Shown here: one piece after another, positions 27,719-37,080 of the stretch
How positions within the stretch are numbered: position 1 is the stretch's first letter
Layout: every line of letters begins with the position of its first letter
DNA from: DYKG01 sp964596185
GTDB taxonomy: Bacteria > Muiribacteriota > Ozemobacteria > Ozemobacterales > Ozemobacteraceae
NCBI GenBank assembly: GCA_964596185.1
Contig: CAZQUE010000017.1
Location: 1 to 64,000 of the forward strand
DNA: 64,000 nucleotides
Direction of reading: 5' to 3'
The notes under the pieces: generated by a model
The model's database searches: none
Told to the model about the DNA's origin: nothing
The model's input: the letters and a program-made list of their open reading frames with translations, nothing else
Made by a program: the position numbers and the translations under genes

Positions 27719-28174
27719 ATGAAAAAAATTCTGACTGTGATCTTTCTGTTTGCTTTTGCAATGGCCTCTTTTGCACAAACCGCATCTTCTACACCTGAAA
27801 CCATGAAAAAAATGCCACGCCTGGTAGATTTCGGCTCAAAGCAATGCCGTGCCTGCAAAGCCATGGAACCAGTTCTTGAAACCTGCAAAGAAAAATATGC
27901 CGATAAATTCAAAACTGAATTTGTCGATGTCTGGCAGCCCGAAAATCAGACTCTTGCCCAGGCAAACAATATTCAATCCATCCCGACCCAGGTCTTTTTC
28001 AACGAAGATAACAAGGAGCTGTCCCGTCATACAGGCTTTATTTCAGAAGAAGGTATCCTGACTAAATGGTCAGAACTGGGATTTTCCTTTACTACAGCTA
28101 AAACCGAAGAAAGTCAGCCGGCTTCTGCTGCAACCGGAGAAGAAAAACAACCCTCTACAGAAAACAAGGAATGA
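27719..28174 (+). CDS. Exported thioredoxin-like protein
   Basis: The 151-residue protein has a signal peptide (MKKILTVIFLFAFAMASFAQ), a thioredoxin-like core with CRAC (Cys43, Cys46; DFGSKQCRACKAMEP), a cis-proline in SIPTQVFF and a Ser/Thr/Glu-rich tail. It follows a 131-base spacer after the small thioredoxin, so it may have its own control, and overlaps the next gene by four bases. A role as periplasmic reductant in the arsenic pathway is inferred from position. Confidence 0.85.
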   Translation: MKKILTVIFLFAFAMASFAQTASSTPETMKKMPRLVDFGSKQCRACKAMEPVLETCKEKYADKFKTEFVDVWQPENQTLAQANNIQSIPTQVFFNEDNKELSRHTGFISEEGILTKWSELGFSFTTAKTEESQPASAATGEEKQPSTENKE

Positions 28175-28665
28175 TTAAGATATTCGAGCGCTATAAAGAC
28201 CATCTGACCAGAATTCTGCTCGCTTTTGTGATTTTTTCCGTTGGCTTTGCCTTTGGCAAACACAGTGTTAAAGTTCCAAATGCCGATTCTGGTCAGGTGC
28301 CCTCAACAGTTCAGAGTGCGTCTCCTACCGGAGAAAACCTGGTAAGGCTCTATTACATGCACGCGATGTTTCGCTGTGTCACCTGCAACAGCATCGAGGC
28401 ACAGGCCAAAAAGCTTGCTGAAACTGAATTTTCTTCAGAGCTTGCAGCCAAAAGAATCGTCTGGGAAGAAGTAAACTTTCAGCAGAATCAGCAACTTGCG
28501 ACAAAATTTGATGTTGTTTCAAGCTGCATTGTTGTCACTGTTGAAAAAAACGGCTATATAGAAAGCTTTGAACGCCTTGATCAGGTCTGGACTCTCCTTG
28601 AAAAGCCTGATGAATTTAACGCTTATATTCGCACGGCAATACAAAAAGCACTTTCAAACATATAA
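28171..28665 (+). CDS. arsF: ArsF-like membrane-anchored protein (nitroreductase subunit family)
   Basis: The 164-residue protein has one N-terminal membrane helix (about 14-30), then a thioredoxin-like domain with FRCVTCNSIE (Cys69, Cys72) and a third cysteine, C119, in VVSSCIVVT. This signature matches proteins annotated as ArsF, a subunit proposed to reduce nitrophenyl arsenicals such as roxarsone. It overlaps the exported thioredoxin by four bases and lies nine bases before the arsG-like gene. The family match is by motif memory and needs a profile search. Confidence 0.72.
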   Translation: MIKIFERYKDHLTRILLAFVIFSVGFAFGKHSVKVPNADSGQVPSTVQSASPTGENLVRLYYMHAMFRCVTCNSIEAQAKKLAETEFSSELAAKRIVWEEVNFQQNQQLATKFDVVSSCIVVTVEKNGYIESFERLDQVWTLLEKPDEFNAYIRTAIQKALSNI

Positions 28666-28674
28666 GAGGTCAAA

Positions 28675-29358
28675 ATGGATTGGATTAGTCTTTCTACTGC
28701 TGCCTGGCTGGGTATATTGACGGCAATCAGTCCTTGCCCTTTGGCAACCAATGTTGCCGCAATCTCTTTCATCGGCCGTCAAATGGGCAATAAGCTGGCA
28801 ATATTCCTTTCCGGCATTCTTTACACTTCCGGGCGAGTTATCGCTTATTTGCTGCTTGGCTATCTGATATCTTCGGGACTTTTCGCCACCGGCCAGATTT
28901 CGCGATTCCTGCAGAATTATCTCAATGACATTCTTGGTCCTTTATTAATCATTTTGGGAATGATTTTGCTCAATCTCATCGGTCATGGCGTGAGTATTCA
29001 GCTGGCTGGTGCCGGAATCCAGCAGAAAGCCGCCAAAAATGGCGCCCTTTACGCTCTTCCTCTCGGAATTCTTTTTGCCCTCTCCTTCTGCCCGGTTTCA
29101 GCCGGCCTGTTCTTTGGTGCTTTGATTCCGTTAACCTTAAAAAACAACTCCCCTTTGACTCTGCCTCTGATTTACGGTGTCGGCACCGCAATTCCGGTTG
29201 TTTTTTTCGCTTTTCTGGTTGCTTACAGCAGTGAAATGCTTGGCAAGGCTTTCAACAGCCTGAATAAAATAGAAGCCTTCGTCAGACTTTTTACTGGTTT
29301 TATTTTTATTGTCGCCGGTATTTATTACTGTCTTGCCCATATCTACGGCATTTTTTAA
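28675..29358 (+). CDS. arsG: ArsG-like permease (CcdA/DsbD-type membrane protein)
   Basis: The 227-residue protein has six predicted helices in a twofold repeat. Conserved AISPCPLATN and ALSFCPVSAG cysteine-proline motifs lie in helices 1 and 4, as in CcdA/DsbD-type electron carriers. Relatives next to arsF are called ArsG, proposed efflux permeases for aromatic aminoarsenicals. A second reading is that it transfers electrons across the membrane to the exported thioredoxin and ArsF. AGAGG precedes the ATG. Confidence 0.72.
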   Translation: MDWISLSTAAWLGILTAISPCPLATNVAAISFIGRQMGNKLAIFLSGILYTSGRVIAYLLLGYLISSGLFATGQISRFLQNYLNDILGPLLIILGMILLNLIGHGVSIQLAGAGIQQKAAKNGALYALPLGILFALSFCPVSAGLFFGALIPLTLKNNSPLTLPLIYGVGTAIPVVFFAFLVAYSSEMLGKAFNSLNKIEAFVRLFTGFIFIVAGIYYCLAHIYGIF

Positions 29359-29373
29359 CGGGAAAAGGAAAAA

Positions 29374-29808
29374 ATGAAAAAAAGAGTTTTGTTCCTATGT
29401 ACCGGCAATTCCTGCCGCAGTCAAATGGCTGAGGGCTGGGCAAGACATTTTCATTCTAACTGGCTCGAAGCCTCATCGGCTGGCGTTGAAAAACATGGCA
29501 TGAACCATTATGCCATTCAGGTTATGAAAGAATCTGGCGTTGATATTTCTTCTCACACTTCAAAAATCCTGAATGAATTGCCAGATCTGCAATTTGACCT
29601 GGTTATTACAGTATGTGGAAATGCCAATGAGCGTTGCCCGATTTTTCCCGGCAAAACCCGCGTAGTTCACGTTCCTTTTGATGACCCACCGGCGTTGGCA
29701 AAGCAATTAACTCACCCTGAGCAGATTTTGAACTGTTACAGAAAGGTTAGAGACCAGATTAAAAACTTTGTTGAAAATGACCTGAAAGGAATTTTTTCAA
29801 ATGACTGA
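29374..29808 (+). CDS. arsC: Arsenate reductase, low-molecular-weight phosphatase type
   Basis: Reduces arsenate to arsenite using thioredoxin. The 144-residue protein has the phosphatase loop C9-TGNSC-R15 (LFLCTGNSCRSQMAEGWAR) and the redox cysteines C81 and C88 in TVCGNANERCP, as in S. aureus/B. subtilis ArsC. The Asp of HVPFDDPP is the general acid. It is the last gene of the arsenic island; no terminator is evident in the following 90 bases. Confidence 0.94.
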   Translation: MKKRVLFLCTGNSCRSQMAEGWARHFHSNWLEASSAGVEKHGMNHYAIQVMKESGVDISSHTSKILNELPDLQFDLVITVCGNANERCPIFPGKTRVVHVPFDDPPALAKQLTHPEQILNCYRKVRDQIKNFVENDLKGIFSND

Positions 29809-29902
29809 TATCAAGTTTTCAGAAGTCCGAGAAAATTTTATTTAGCATGGATAAAATGAAAGTCAGGTTTAAGAATATTCATGACAAAATTAAATTGTAG
29901 CC

Positions 29903-30550
29903 TTATTGTGAGATTATGACGACCAGGCCGACGACGAAGGCGGTAAGTGCGGCGAGCAGCAATATGGTGGCGACAGTTCCCACCCAGAATTCGCGAAAAA
30001 CGTCAGCCCAGCCCCAGGCTCGGTAATCGGCGCTTGGGTTCTGATTGAAGAGTCTGATTTTGGTAACTTTTTCTTCGCAGGCTAGAAAGAACTGGCAGCC
30101 AATCAGATCCGCAATTTTCCGGGCGAGCTTGTTTGCTTCATCGGGGCCTTTGTCGAAGAAATCGGAAATCTGCTCTTCTCTGCCGGAATGAAACAGCATC
30201 ATGACTTTGTAGTTCCACCAGGTGCGTATGCGATCGCGATTTTGCCGCCCCTGCACATAAATCGCGGCAATATCGGCAAATTTGCCGACCAGTTCGTTTT
30301 GTTGATTTTGCGCATACTTTTTGAAAAAATGAATCTCTGAAGTGTTTGCGTCGAAGAACCATCCGGTTTCAAGATTGAAAAGAAGCTTAAAAAACATGGG
30401 AACGCCTGATAATCCGGCAACAAAAAGAGCAATTGCAATGGCTGAGTAGCTTTTTAGAAACCAGATGAAACCGAATATAACCAGCAGGAATGAAAGAAAA
30501 ATCAGGGCAGGCAACGCCGCAATTTGCCGACTCTGAAATTTTATCTTCAA
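29903..30550 (-). CDS. Unknown membrane protein
   Basis: The 215-residue protein has two N-terminal hydrophobic helices (LPALIFLSFLLVIFGFIWFL and AIAIALFVAGLSGVPMFFK), a soluble middle domain (WWNYKVMMLFHSGREEQISD) and a C-terminal helix (VATILLLAALTAFVVGLVVII). Its helix-pair/soluble-domain plan recalls the protein at 9541 but I did not align them. It converges on the arsenic island and shows no clear ribosome binding site (GTAAAGC upstream). Function unknown. Confidence 0.6.
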   Translation of the reverse strand: MKIKFQSRQIAALPALIFLSFLLVIFGFIWFLKSYSAIAIALFVAGLSGVPMFFKLLFNLETGWFFDANTSEIHFFKKYAQNQQNELVGKFADIAAIYVQGRQNRDRIRTWWNYKVMMLFHSGREEQISDFFDKGPDEANKLARKIADLIGCQFFLACEEKVTKIRLFNQNPSADYRAWGWADVFREFWVGTVATILLLAALTAFVVGLVVIISQ

Positions 30551-30667
30551 TGCTTTACCTCATGGGAATGGTCTTTTTGCGAATTGCTGAAATTCATTTT
30601 ACCCTGTGAAAAATCCAGGCCTATCTCAAGCAACAAGCTCGCGAATTGTTTTTACCAGCAAAACAAA

Positions 30668-31867
30668 CTAGCATTGGGGATCGACATCTCCAAAAAAGCC
30701 CTGTTTCCAAAGATAGCCCATTTTGTCGCCATCTTTCATGTATTCAGCGATCTGCTTATTCTCATTGGCTCTTTTAATCGTTGTGTAACCATCGTTTTTT
30801 TCCAGCCAGAAAACTTCATCAATCCTCACGGCATTGAGAAAGTCAGGTGAATGCGTCGAAACGAAAACCTGGCCGCCTCTTCTGGCATAAGCCCTGAATT
30901 CTTCTGCCAGCTTGAGCAAAAGCTTCGGATAGAGCTGGTTTTCAGGCTCTTCAACGCAAAGCAACGGGTGTGGTTTTGGGTCGTAAAGCAAAGTAAGATA
31001 AGCGAGCATTTTAATCGTGCCGTCAGAAACGTATCTCGCCAAAAAAGGGTCTTCAAAGGCGCCATCCTGAAACTTGAGTAAAACGCGGCCTTCTTCAGTG
31101 ACTTTTGCTTCAACTTTTTCAATGCCCGGCACGCGTTGTTTCAGCAGAGTAAGAATTTTACTGAAAATGTCTTTATGATTTCTGTAGAGAAATTCTATTA
31201 CCAGTGACAGGTTTTCACCTTCTCTGGAAAGGTGCTCGGCGAAACCGGCTTCTTGCTCGGGTCGTGCTTTGCTTATGTGAAAATCAGAAATGTGCCAGTT
31301 TTCAATTAAATTACCAATCGCCACAACTGCCGGGGAGCGCTCAAATTGAGAAAGGCCCTTTATCGCGAGAATATCATCGGATTTTAAGGTTTGCTCTTCA
31401 CGGGTTAAATCCTGATCATTATCGGCATTTGAAAGATAGTCCAACTCATTGGTTATGGCCAGTCCTTTGCCTCTGCTGAAATCCAGAAAATGCCAGGGCT
31501 GGCCTTTGCGCCCGCGTCTGTATTTTAGAATTTCCCGCTCAACGAAGGCCCGGTCTTTGCTCGCGTTAACTCTTAAAATATAGGTTATCAGCGGACTATC
31601 AGGCTTTGTGCGAAACTTTATTTCAATTTCAATCGGCCCTTTGGTTCCTCGGCTGCGAATCTCTTCAAAACCCCGGCTGCCGCCAAATCTGGCAATGGCA
31701 GTGTTGACATTACTTATTATTGCTTCGCGCAAAAAACTAAATACGCTGAATATCATGCTTTTACCTGAACCGTTAGCGCCGACAATTACGCAAAACTGCG
31801 GAATATTCCTCATTGAGGTGTTTTTGAGGGCCTTAAAATTTTTTAGAGAAATCGATTCAATTTTCAT
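30668..31867 (-). CDS. AAA-family ATPase, RecF/OLD-like (AAA_15/21 type)
   Basis: The 399-residue protein begins MKIESISLKNFKALKN, the N-terminal strand of RecF/SMC-like ATPases. Walker A is GANGSGKS (30-37), the signature/Walker B region is LLCVEEPENQLYPKLLLKL and the switch histidine is in FVSTHSPDFLN. The middle is a helical insertion without a TOPRIM domain. Such stand-alone ATPases occur in defence loci (abortive infection, Septu-like), and this one is divergent from a type III restriction-modification pair. ATG at 31867 is right: a TTG at 31900 would lie at or before the predicted transcription start. Confidence 0.82.
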   Translation of the reverse strand: MKIESISLKNFKALKNTSMRNIPQFCVIVGANGSGKSMIFSVFSFLREAIISNVNTAIARFGGSRGFEEIRSRGTKGPIEIEIKFRTKPDSPLITYILRVNASKDRAFVEREILKYRRGRKGQPWHFLDFSRGKGLAITNELDYLSNADNDQDLTREEQTLKSDDILAIKGLSQFERSPAVVAIGNLIENWHISDFHISKARPEQEAGFAEHLSREGENLSLVIEFLYRNHKDIFSKILTLLKQRVPGIEKVEAKVTEEGRVLLKFQDGAFEDPFLARYVSDGTIKMLAYLTLLYDPKPHPLLCVEEPENQLYPKLLLKLAEEFRAYARRGGQVFVSTHSPDFLNAVRIDEVFWLEKNDGYTTIKRANENKQIAEYMKDGDKMGYLWKQGFFGDVDPQC

Positions 31868-31903
31868 TTTTTTACCCGCAAGACTCTGTAAGCTCTTCAA
31901 GAA

Positions 31904-31932
31904 GGTATACCGTTTCCTCTTTTATTAGTCAA
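31904..31932 (-). promoter_or_regulatory. Promoter of the AAA ATPase gene, with a repeated TTGACT
   Basis: TTGACT (31932-31927) and TATACC (31909-31904) are 17 bases apart on the minus strand. A second TTGACT lies ten bases further upstream (31942-31937), a one-helical-turn direct repeat that may be a regulator site or chance. Confidence 0.6.
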
Positions 31933-32095
31933 TTTAAGTCAATCAAAATCAGCGATTTCTCAGACCCAGATGCAAAAAGGCACTTCTCAAATTGTCATTT
32001 TATCGTTGCAATATTGCTGATTTTGCGCGAAAATGCAGCTGTGCCGATTGCAAGGCCGGTAAAACTCAAAAAACATAGAAGCGCAGGGTCATACA

Positions 32096-33673
32096 ATGCC
32101 AACACTTGACTGGATCGGAAAAAAAGCCGTGGTTAATCATCATCGCCAGGTGCCTTTTCACCTGTTAAAAAAACGGGAAGATCTCTCCTGCGGCGATCCG
32201 GACAGCGGCAATCTGCTGGTACAGGCCGACAACCTTCTGGCCCTCAAAGCTCTTTTACCCTATTACGCCGGTCAGGTTAAATGCGTATACATTGATCCGC
32301 CATACAATACCGGCAATGAAGGCTGGGTTTATAACGACAATGTGAACAGCCCTGAAATGAAGGCCTGGCTCGGCAAAACCGTTGGCAAAGAAGCCGAAGA
32401 TTTAACCCGCCATGACAAATGGCTTTGCATGATGTATCCAAGACTGCAGTTGCTGCGAGATTTTCTTTCTGAAGACGGCGCAATTTTTATTAGCATCGAT
32501 GACAATGAAGTAAATGGTCTGAGATTTATTTGTGATGAGATTTTTGGCCAAAACAATTTTGTCGCGAGCGTTATTTGGCAAAAAAGAACATCCCCAGATG
32601 CTCGAATTCATCTAGGGCCAGCACACGATTATATTTTGATTTATAGAAAATCAACCTTGGTGTCATTTAAAAAACTCTCTATTTCAGTCGCTCAGGAATG
32701 CAATTTTAAAAATCCTGATGATGACACGAGAGGACCTTGGGCTTCTACAGATTTTACCGCACAAGGTTGGCGACCAAATCAAATGTATAAAATTGTAACT
32801 CCATCAGGAAAGACCTACGAACCTCCTCCCGGTCGGTGTTGGTCTAACATTGAAGAAGAATTTGAAAAATTAAAGGAAGATAACCGCATTTGGTTTGGAA
32901 AAAAGGGTGATTCTAGGCCTAGAGTTAAAAACTTCATTTCAGAATCTTCTGGTATATCTTCTTGGACTTGGTGGCCAAATGCGGAAGTCGGTCATAATCA
33001 GGAAGCAAAAAAAGAGATAAACTCCATCATTGGCTCAGGGAACCCATTTGATACTCCAAAGCCTGTTCGTTTGATCAAAAGAATTTTAGAATTGATTACC
33101 GAGAAAGATTCGCTGATTCTAGATTCTTTTGCGGGTAGCGGCACAACCGGTCATGCCGTTTTGGCGCAAAACAAGGCAGACAAAGGCTCTCGTCGATTTA
33201 TTCTGGTTGAAATGGATTCAAAGATTTGTAATGAAATTACTGCTGCTAGACTTTCAAAAGTGATTACAGGCTACGGTAAAGAGTCGGGGCTGGGGGGCGG
33301 CTTTTCTTATTGCGAGCTTGGTTCGCCGCTTTTTGATGAGACCGGCCAGATAAAACCTGAAGTTACTTTTCATGATCTGGCCAGACATGTTTTCTTTACC
33401 GAAACCGGCAGCCCGTTAGCCGAAAAGGCAGAGAAAAACTTTCCTCTTTTAGGCGTTGTTAACGGGGTTGCGGTTTATCTCTTGTATAACGGCGTTCTTA
33501 AAGATAAGCGGCCTGACAGCGGTAATGTTTTAACTGTTCCGGTCTTGCATTCATTACCGCCGCATGATGGCCCCAAAGTGATTTACGGTGTCGGTTGCCG
33601 CATTGGTGCGACCCGCCTGGCACAGGAAGGCATAACCTTTCATCAAATTCCTTATGCTATAAAGGTTTCCTGA
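32096..33673 (+). CDS. mod: Type III restriction-modification DNA methyltransferase (Mod)
   Basis: N6-adenine methyltransferase of beta class: the catalytic DPPY (67-70, YIDPPYNTGNEG) precedes the SAM-binding FAGSG (345-349, DSFAGSGTTGHAV). The segment between them (roughly 150-300) is the target recognition domain and has lower GC and a different codon feel from the flanks, as is usual for exchanged specificity regions. The 525-residue product would both protect host DNA and give the Res subunit its specificity. The Res gene starts one base after its stop codon. Confidence 0.93.
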   Translation: MPTLDWIGKKAVVNHHRQVPFHLLKKREDLSCGDPDSGNLLVQADNLLALKALLPYYAGQVKCVYIDPPYNTGNEGWVYNDNVNSPEMKAWLGKTVGKEAEDLTRHDKWLCMMYPRLQLLRDFLSEDGAIFISIDDNEVNGLRFICDEIFGQNNFVASVIWQKRTSPDARIHLGPAHDYILIYRKSTLVSFKKLSISVAQECNFKNPDDDTRGPWASTDFTAQGWRPNQMYKIVTPSGKTYEPPPGRCWSNIEEEFEKLKEDNRIWFGKKGDSRPRVKNFISESSGISSWTWWPNAEVGHNQEAKKEINSIIGSGNPFDTPKPVRLIKRILELITEKDSLILDSFAGSGTTGHAVLAQNKADKGSRRFILVEMDSKICNEITAARLSKVITGYGKESGLGGGFSYCELGSPLFDETGQIKPEVTFHDLARHVFFTETGSPLAEKAEKNFPLLGVVNGVAVYLLYNGVLKDKRPDSGNVLTVPVLHSLPPHDGPKVIYGVGCRIGATRLAQEGITFHQIPYAIKVS

Positions 33674-33674
33674 C

Positions 33675-36296
33675 ATGCTAACCCTTAAAGAATATCAACA
33701 GAGGACTCTTGACACATTAAAGCAGTATTTTTCAGCTTGTCTCGATCTCAAAGATAAAGACCCGGGCACCGCCTTTTATTCAGTTACAAAATGCCCGTAT
33801 TCGCCGGTGAAAGAATTGCCCGGTTTGCCCTATGTCTGTTTGAGGATTCCGACCGGCGGGGGCAAAACTCTTGTTGCTTCTCATGCGGTTGGCCTTGCGA
33901 CCAATGATTTTCTTCAGGTCGATCATTCTCTGGTATTATGGCTTGCCCCGTCAAATGCCATTCGCGAACAAACCATCAAGGCGCTTAGAGATAGAACTCA
34001 TCCTTACCGTCAGGCTTTAGATACGACATTGAAGTCTGTAACCATTCTTGATATTCAAGAAGCCCTGTTCATGCAACCCTCTATTTGTGACGGCTCTACC
34101 GTGATTATCGTTGCGACAATGCAGGCGTTTCGGGTTGAAGATACTGAAGGGCGAAAAGTTTATGACCAATCGAGTGTTCTGAAAAATCATTTCATAAACA
34201 TTCCTGCAAATTTTCTGCCTTATCTTGAAACACTTTCTGATAACACGCCCGTTCCTTCTCTTGTTAATGTTTTTCGGCTGCGAAACCCGATTATTATCGT
34301 CGATGAAGCTCATAACGCCAGAACCGATCTTTCTTTTGAAACTCTCGCGAGATTCAGACCGGCCTGTATTATTGAGTTTACCGCAACACCGGCAACCAAA
34401 GACAAGCCGAGCAATGTTTTGCACGCAGTTTCTGCCGCAGAGCTGAATGCTGAAGAAATGATAAAACTGCCGATTCGTCTGGAGTCGCGTGAAGACTGGA
34501 AAGAACTGCTTTCAGATGCACTGGCCGTACGCAAAGATCTTGAAAAAACCGCTTTGCAGGAACAGAACCTGACCGGCGAGTATATTCGCCCTATCATGCT
34601 TTTGCAGGCGCAACCCAAACGTAAAGACCAGGAAACCATAACCGTTGAAGTTGTTAAAGCCTGCCTGATCGAAGATCATAAAATTCCCGAAGAGCAGATT
34701 GCCATTGCCACCGGCAATATAAAAGAACTGCCGGAAAGCGGAATCGCAAAACCAGACTGCCCGATAAGGTTTGTCATCACGGTGAATGCTTTGCGCGAAG
34801 GCTGGGATTGCCCCTTTGCTTATGTTTTATGTTCCGTTGCCGAACTTCGCGCTTCAACGGCTGTCGAACAGATTCTTGGTCGTATAATGCGCCTGCCGAA
34901 AGCAAAGCGGAAAAAACAGCTCAAGCTTAACCAGGCATACGCTTTTTCTGCTTCTAAAAATTTTGTCGATGCTGCAAAGGCCTTAGAAGATGCTTTGGTA
35001 GAAAATGGCTTTCAGCGCCATGAGGCCCAGACTTTCGTTGCTCCGGTTCAATATGTTTTCGAAGAACCGGCCGTTTTCATGGGCGCAACATCCGTCGAGA
35101 TTGCAGAAAAGCCCGATTTAAAAGTTCTTCCCAAAGAAGTGGCCGGTAAAGTTTTGTTTGATGAAGAAAAAAGCGTGATAACCTTTCAGGGCGAAATGCA
35201 GGAATCGGACAAACAAGCTCTTGAAAAATGTTTTAAAACTCCGGCAGCAAAAGCAACGGTTGCGAAAATTTACAAGGTTTCGCGTGGTATCAGCATAAGC
35301 AAACCGCTATCGCCGGCAGAACGGGGTGAAAAGCTGGCAATTCCAGTTCTGACAATCAAACAGGGTGATCTTTTTGAGTTTTTTGAAGAGACACATTTTC
35401 TGGATTTCCCGTGGAAGCTGGCTTCGTATGATCCGGCACTAACTGAAAAGGACTTTCCTTCTGAACGCTCTGAGGGTGCTCTTGGCACCATAGATATTGA
35501 TAAAGAAGGGGCAATCAGGATCAATTATCTTGATCAGGTGCATAACCAGCTTTCTTTTACCGGTTTAGACTTTGACTGGTCCGCTGAAAACCTTGTTCTT
35601 TGGCTTGATCGGCATATTCCGCACCCTGACGTTATTCAGCCGGATGCCATTGGTTTTTTAAATGGAGTTTTGAACCATCTTTTGCAAACCAGAAATCTTC
35701 AGCTCGAAAATCTTGTTCGCGATAAATACCGCCTGAAAGCTGCAATTCAGAAGAAGATTCAGGAATATAGACAGGAAGCAAGAACCCAGGCCTATCAGCA
35801 GCTTCTTTTGCCTGAAGCTCCGACGCCAATTGAAGTCAGGCCTGAAATCTGCTTCGCATTCAAGCCCGACGAATACCCGTATAACACGGTTTTTCGCGGT
35901 TCTTATAATTTCAAAAAGCACTTTTACCCGAAAGTCGGTGATTTGAGCGCTGAAGGCGAAGAATTTGACTGCGCAGTTTTTCTCGACACTTTGCCGGAAG
36001 TAAAATTCTGGGTCAGAAATCTTGAGCGACGCCAGCAGCATTCTTTCTGGCTGCAAACATCGTCAGACAAGTTCTACCCGGATTTTGTCTGCGCATTAGA
36101 AGACGGGCGTTTCCTGGTTGTCGAATACAAAGGCGCCGACCGCTGGTCAAACGACGATTCTCAGGAAAAGCGCATGATCGGCAAACTCTGGGAAGAACGC
36201 AGCAACGGCAAATGCCTTTTTATCATGCCCAAGGGCAAAGATCTGCCGGCCATAAAAACCAAAATCGTTTCTCCTTTAAAAATTTCAAGCAGGTGA
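33675..36296 (+). CDS. res: Type III restriction enzyme, helicase-nuclease subunit (Res)
   Basis: The 873-residue protein has a superfamily 2 helicase core: Walker A PTGGGKT (59-65), DEAH box D210-EAH in IIVDEAHNART, motif III FTATPATK and motif VI QILGRIMRLPKAK. At the C-terminus is a PD-(D/E)xK nuclease, FYPDFVC with D803 and VVEYKG with E817 and K819. With Mod it translocates from unmethylated sites and cuts DNA after collision. It is intact with no frameshift. The gene is followed by a 57-base spacer without a terminator. Confidence 0.94.
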   Translation: MLTLKEYQQRTLDTLKQYFSACLDLKDKDPGTAFYSVTKCPYSPVKELPGLPYVCLRIPTGGGKTLVASHAVGLATNDFLQVDHSLVLWLAPSNAIREQTIKALRDRTHPYRQALDTTLKSVTILDIQEALFMQPSICDGSTVIIVATMQAFRVEDTEGRKVYDQSSVLKNHFINIPANFLPYLETLSDNTPVPSLVNVFRLRNPIIIVDEAHNARTDLSFETLARFRPACIIEFTATPATKDKPSNVLHAVSAAELNAEEMIKLPIRLESREDWKELLSDALAVRKDLEKTALQEQNLTGEYIRPIMLLQAQPKRKDQETITVEVVKACLIEDHKIPEEQIAIATGNIKELPESGIAKPDCPIRFVITVNALREGWDCPFAYVLCSVAELRASTAVEQILGRIMRLPKAKRKKQLKLNQAYAFSASKNFVDAAKALEDALVENGFQRHEAQTFVAPVQYVFEEPAVFMGATSVEIAEKPDLKVLPKEVAGKVLFDEEKSVITFQGEMQESDKQALEKCFKTPAAKATVAKIYKVSRGISISKPLSPAERGEKLAIPVLTIKQGDLFEFFEETHFLDFPWKLASYDPALTEKDFPSERSEGALGTIDIDKEGAIRINYLDQVHNQLSFTGLDFDWSAENLVLWLDRHIPHPDVIQPDAIGFLNGVLNHLLQTRNLQLENLVRDKYRLKAAIQKKIQEYRQEARTQAYQQLLLPEAPTPIEVRPEICFAFKPDEYPYNTVFRGSYNFKKHFYPKVGDLSAEGEEFDCAVFLDTLPEVKFWVRNLERRQQHSFWLQTSSDKFYPDFVCALEDGRFLVVEYKGADRWSNDDSQEKRMIGKLWEERSNGKCLFIMPKGKDLPAIKTKIVSPLKISSR

Positions 36297-36353
36297 AGAA
36301 CAGTTGTTAAAAATAGACAGAGACTTTGCCAGCGAATTTATGAAGGAGGATTG

Positions 36354-37004
36354 ATGACTGATAGAGAAATAATTTATCAGTGGGTGCTTGCGCACTTCGA
36401 AGAGAAAGAGCTCGCCCGGTTATTCGGCGATGGTCATGAAGAGATGAATGCGGTAATCGGATTTATCTATGTGGACAGCAGCTGTGGGATGACTTTGAAC
36501 GTTGAATTCGGAGGCGTCGCTGATGGCGAGTTATTTAAGCCACTTTTCAGACCGGCGGAATTTAAACAAAGATTTTTTGTTCGCTATAGCTTATTTGGGA
36601 AAAAAGAAATGAGGTTGCTTTCAGAACAGGAAAAGATAGAGTTTAACTTACCCGAACACCCTGAGATGCTGAAAATATATAACGATGATAAAGAAAAAGC
36701 AAAAATGCGTTCTCTGCTCTGGCTTGATCAGGTGCGTGCGCCCGGTTTCCCTGACGATATCAAATGCCTGGTCTATGATGAGAAAACAGAGTATGGCGAA
36801 TGGGTTTGGGCGAGACTAATGCATCAATATGCTGAGAATCGCTTTATTTGTCGTTTGTTAAATGAACCATTTAAAGAATTTGGCGTTCATAAGGGTGATA
36901 CTATTGCAGTTTTAGCCGTCATTCAGGAAAATGAGACTTCATGCATCTGCACCGGTAAAGCTGAGTCGATCGGAAAACTTCGGGTGGAGAAAATTGTGAC
37001 TTAA
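36354..37004 (+). CDS. Unknown protein, possibly DUF2314-like C-terminal domain
   Basis: The 216-residue soluble protein has no signal peptide. The C-terminal half (EYGEWVWARLMHQYAENRF, LNEPFKEFGVHKGDTIAV) resembles DUF2314/DUF4026-type domains, with the W-V-W-x-R and L-N-E-P...G-D patterns; this is a weak resemblance. ATG at 36354 follows AGGAGG by four bases, so it is well translated; a TTG one codon earlier is unlikely. It lies just after the restriction gene, so it may be a passenger of the defence block or unrelated. Confidence 0.65.
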   Translation: MTDREIIYQWVLAHFEEKELARLFGDGHEEMNAVIGFIYVDSSCGMTLNVEFGGVADGELFKPLFRPAEFKQRFFVRYSLFGKKEMRLLSEQEKIEFNLPEHPEMLKIYNDDKEKAKMRSLLWLDQVRAPGFPDDIKCLVYDEKTEYGEWVWARLMHQYAENRFICRLLNEPFKEFGVHKGDTIAVLAVIQENETSCICTGKAESIGKLRVEKIVT

Positions 37005-37080
37005 ACAAATGATACAGATTTGCCGGAAGATTTGTTAAGATTGTTCGGTGTTTGTGCAAAATCTGCCGCAGGAAGAGACG

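Noticed and set aside
31861..32095. Mod promoter with TTGCAA at 32006 and GAAAAT at 32029
   Set aside because: Both elements match consensus at only four of six bases; not strong enough to list.
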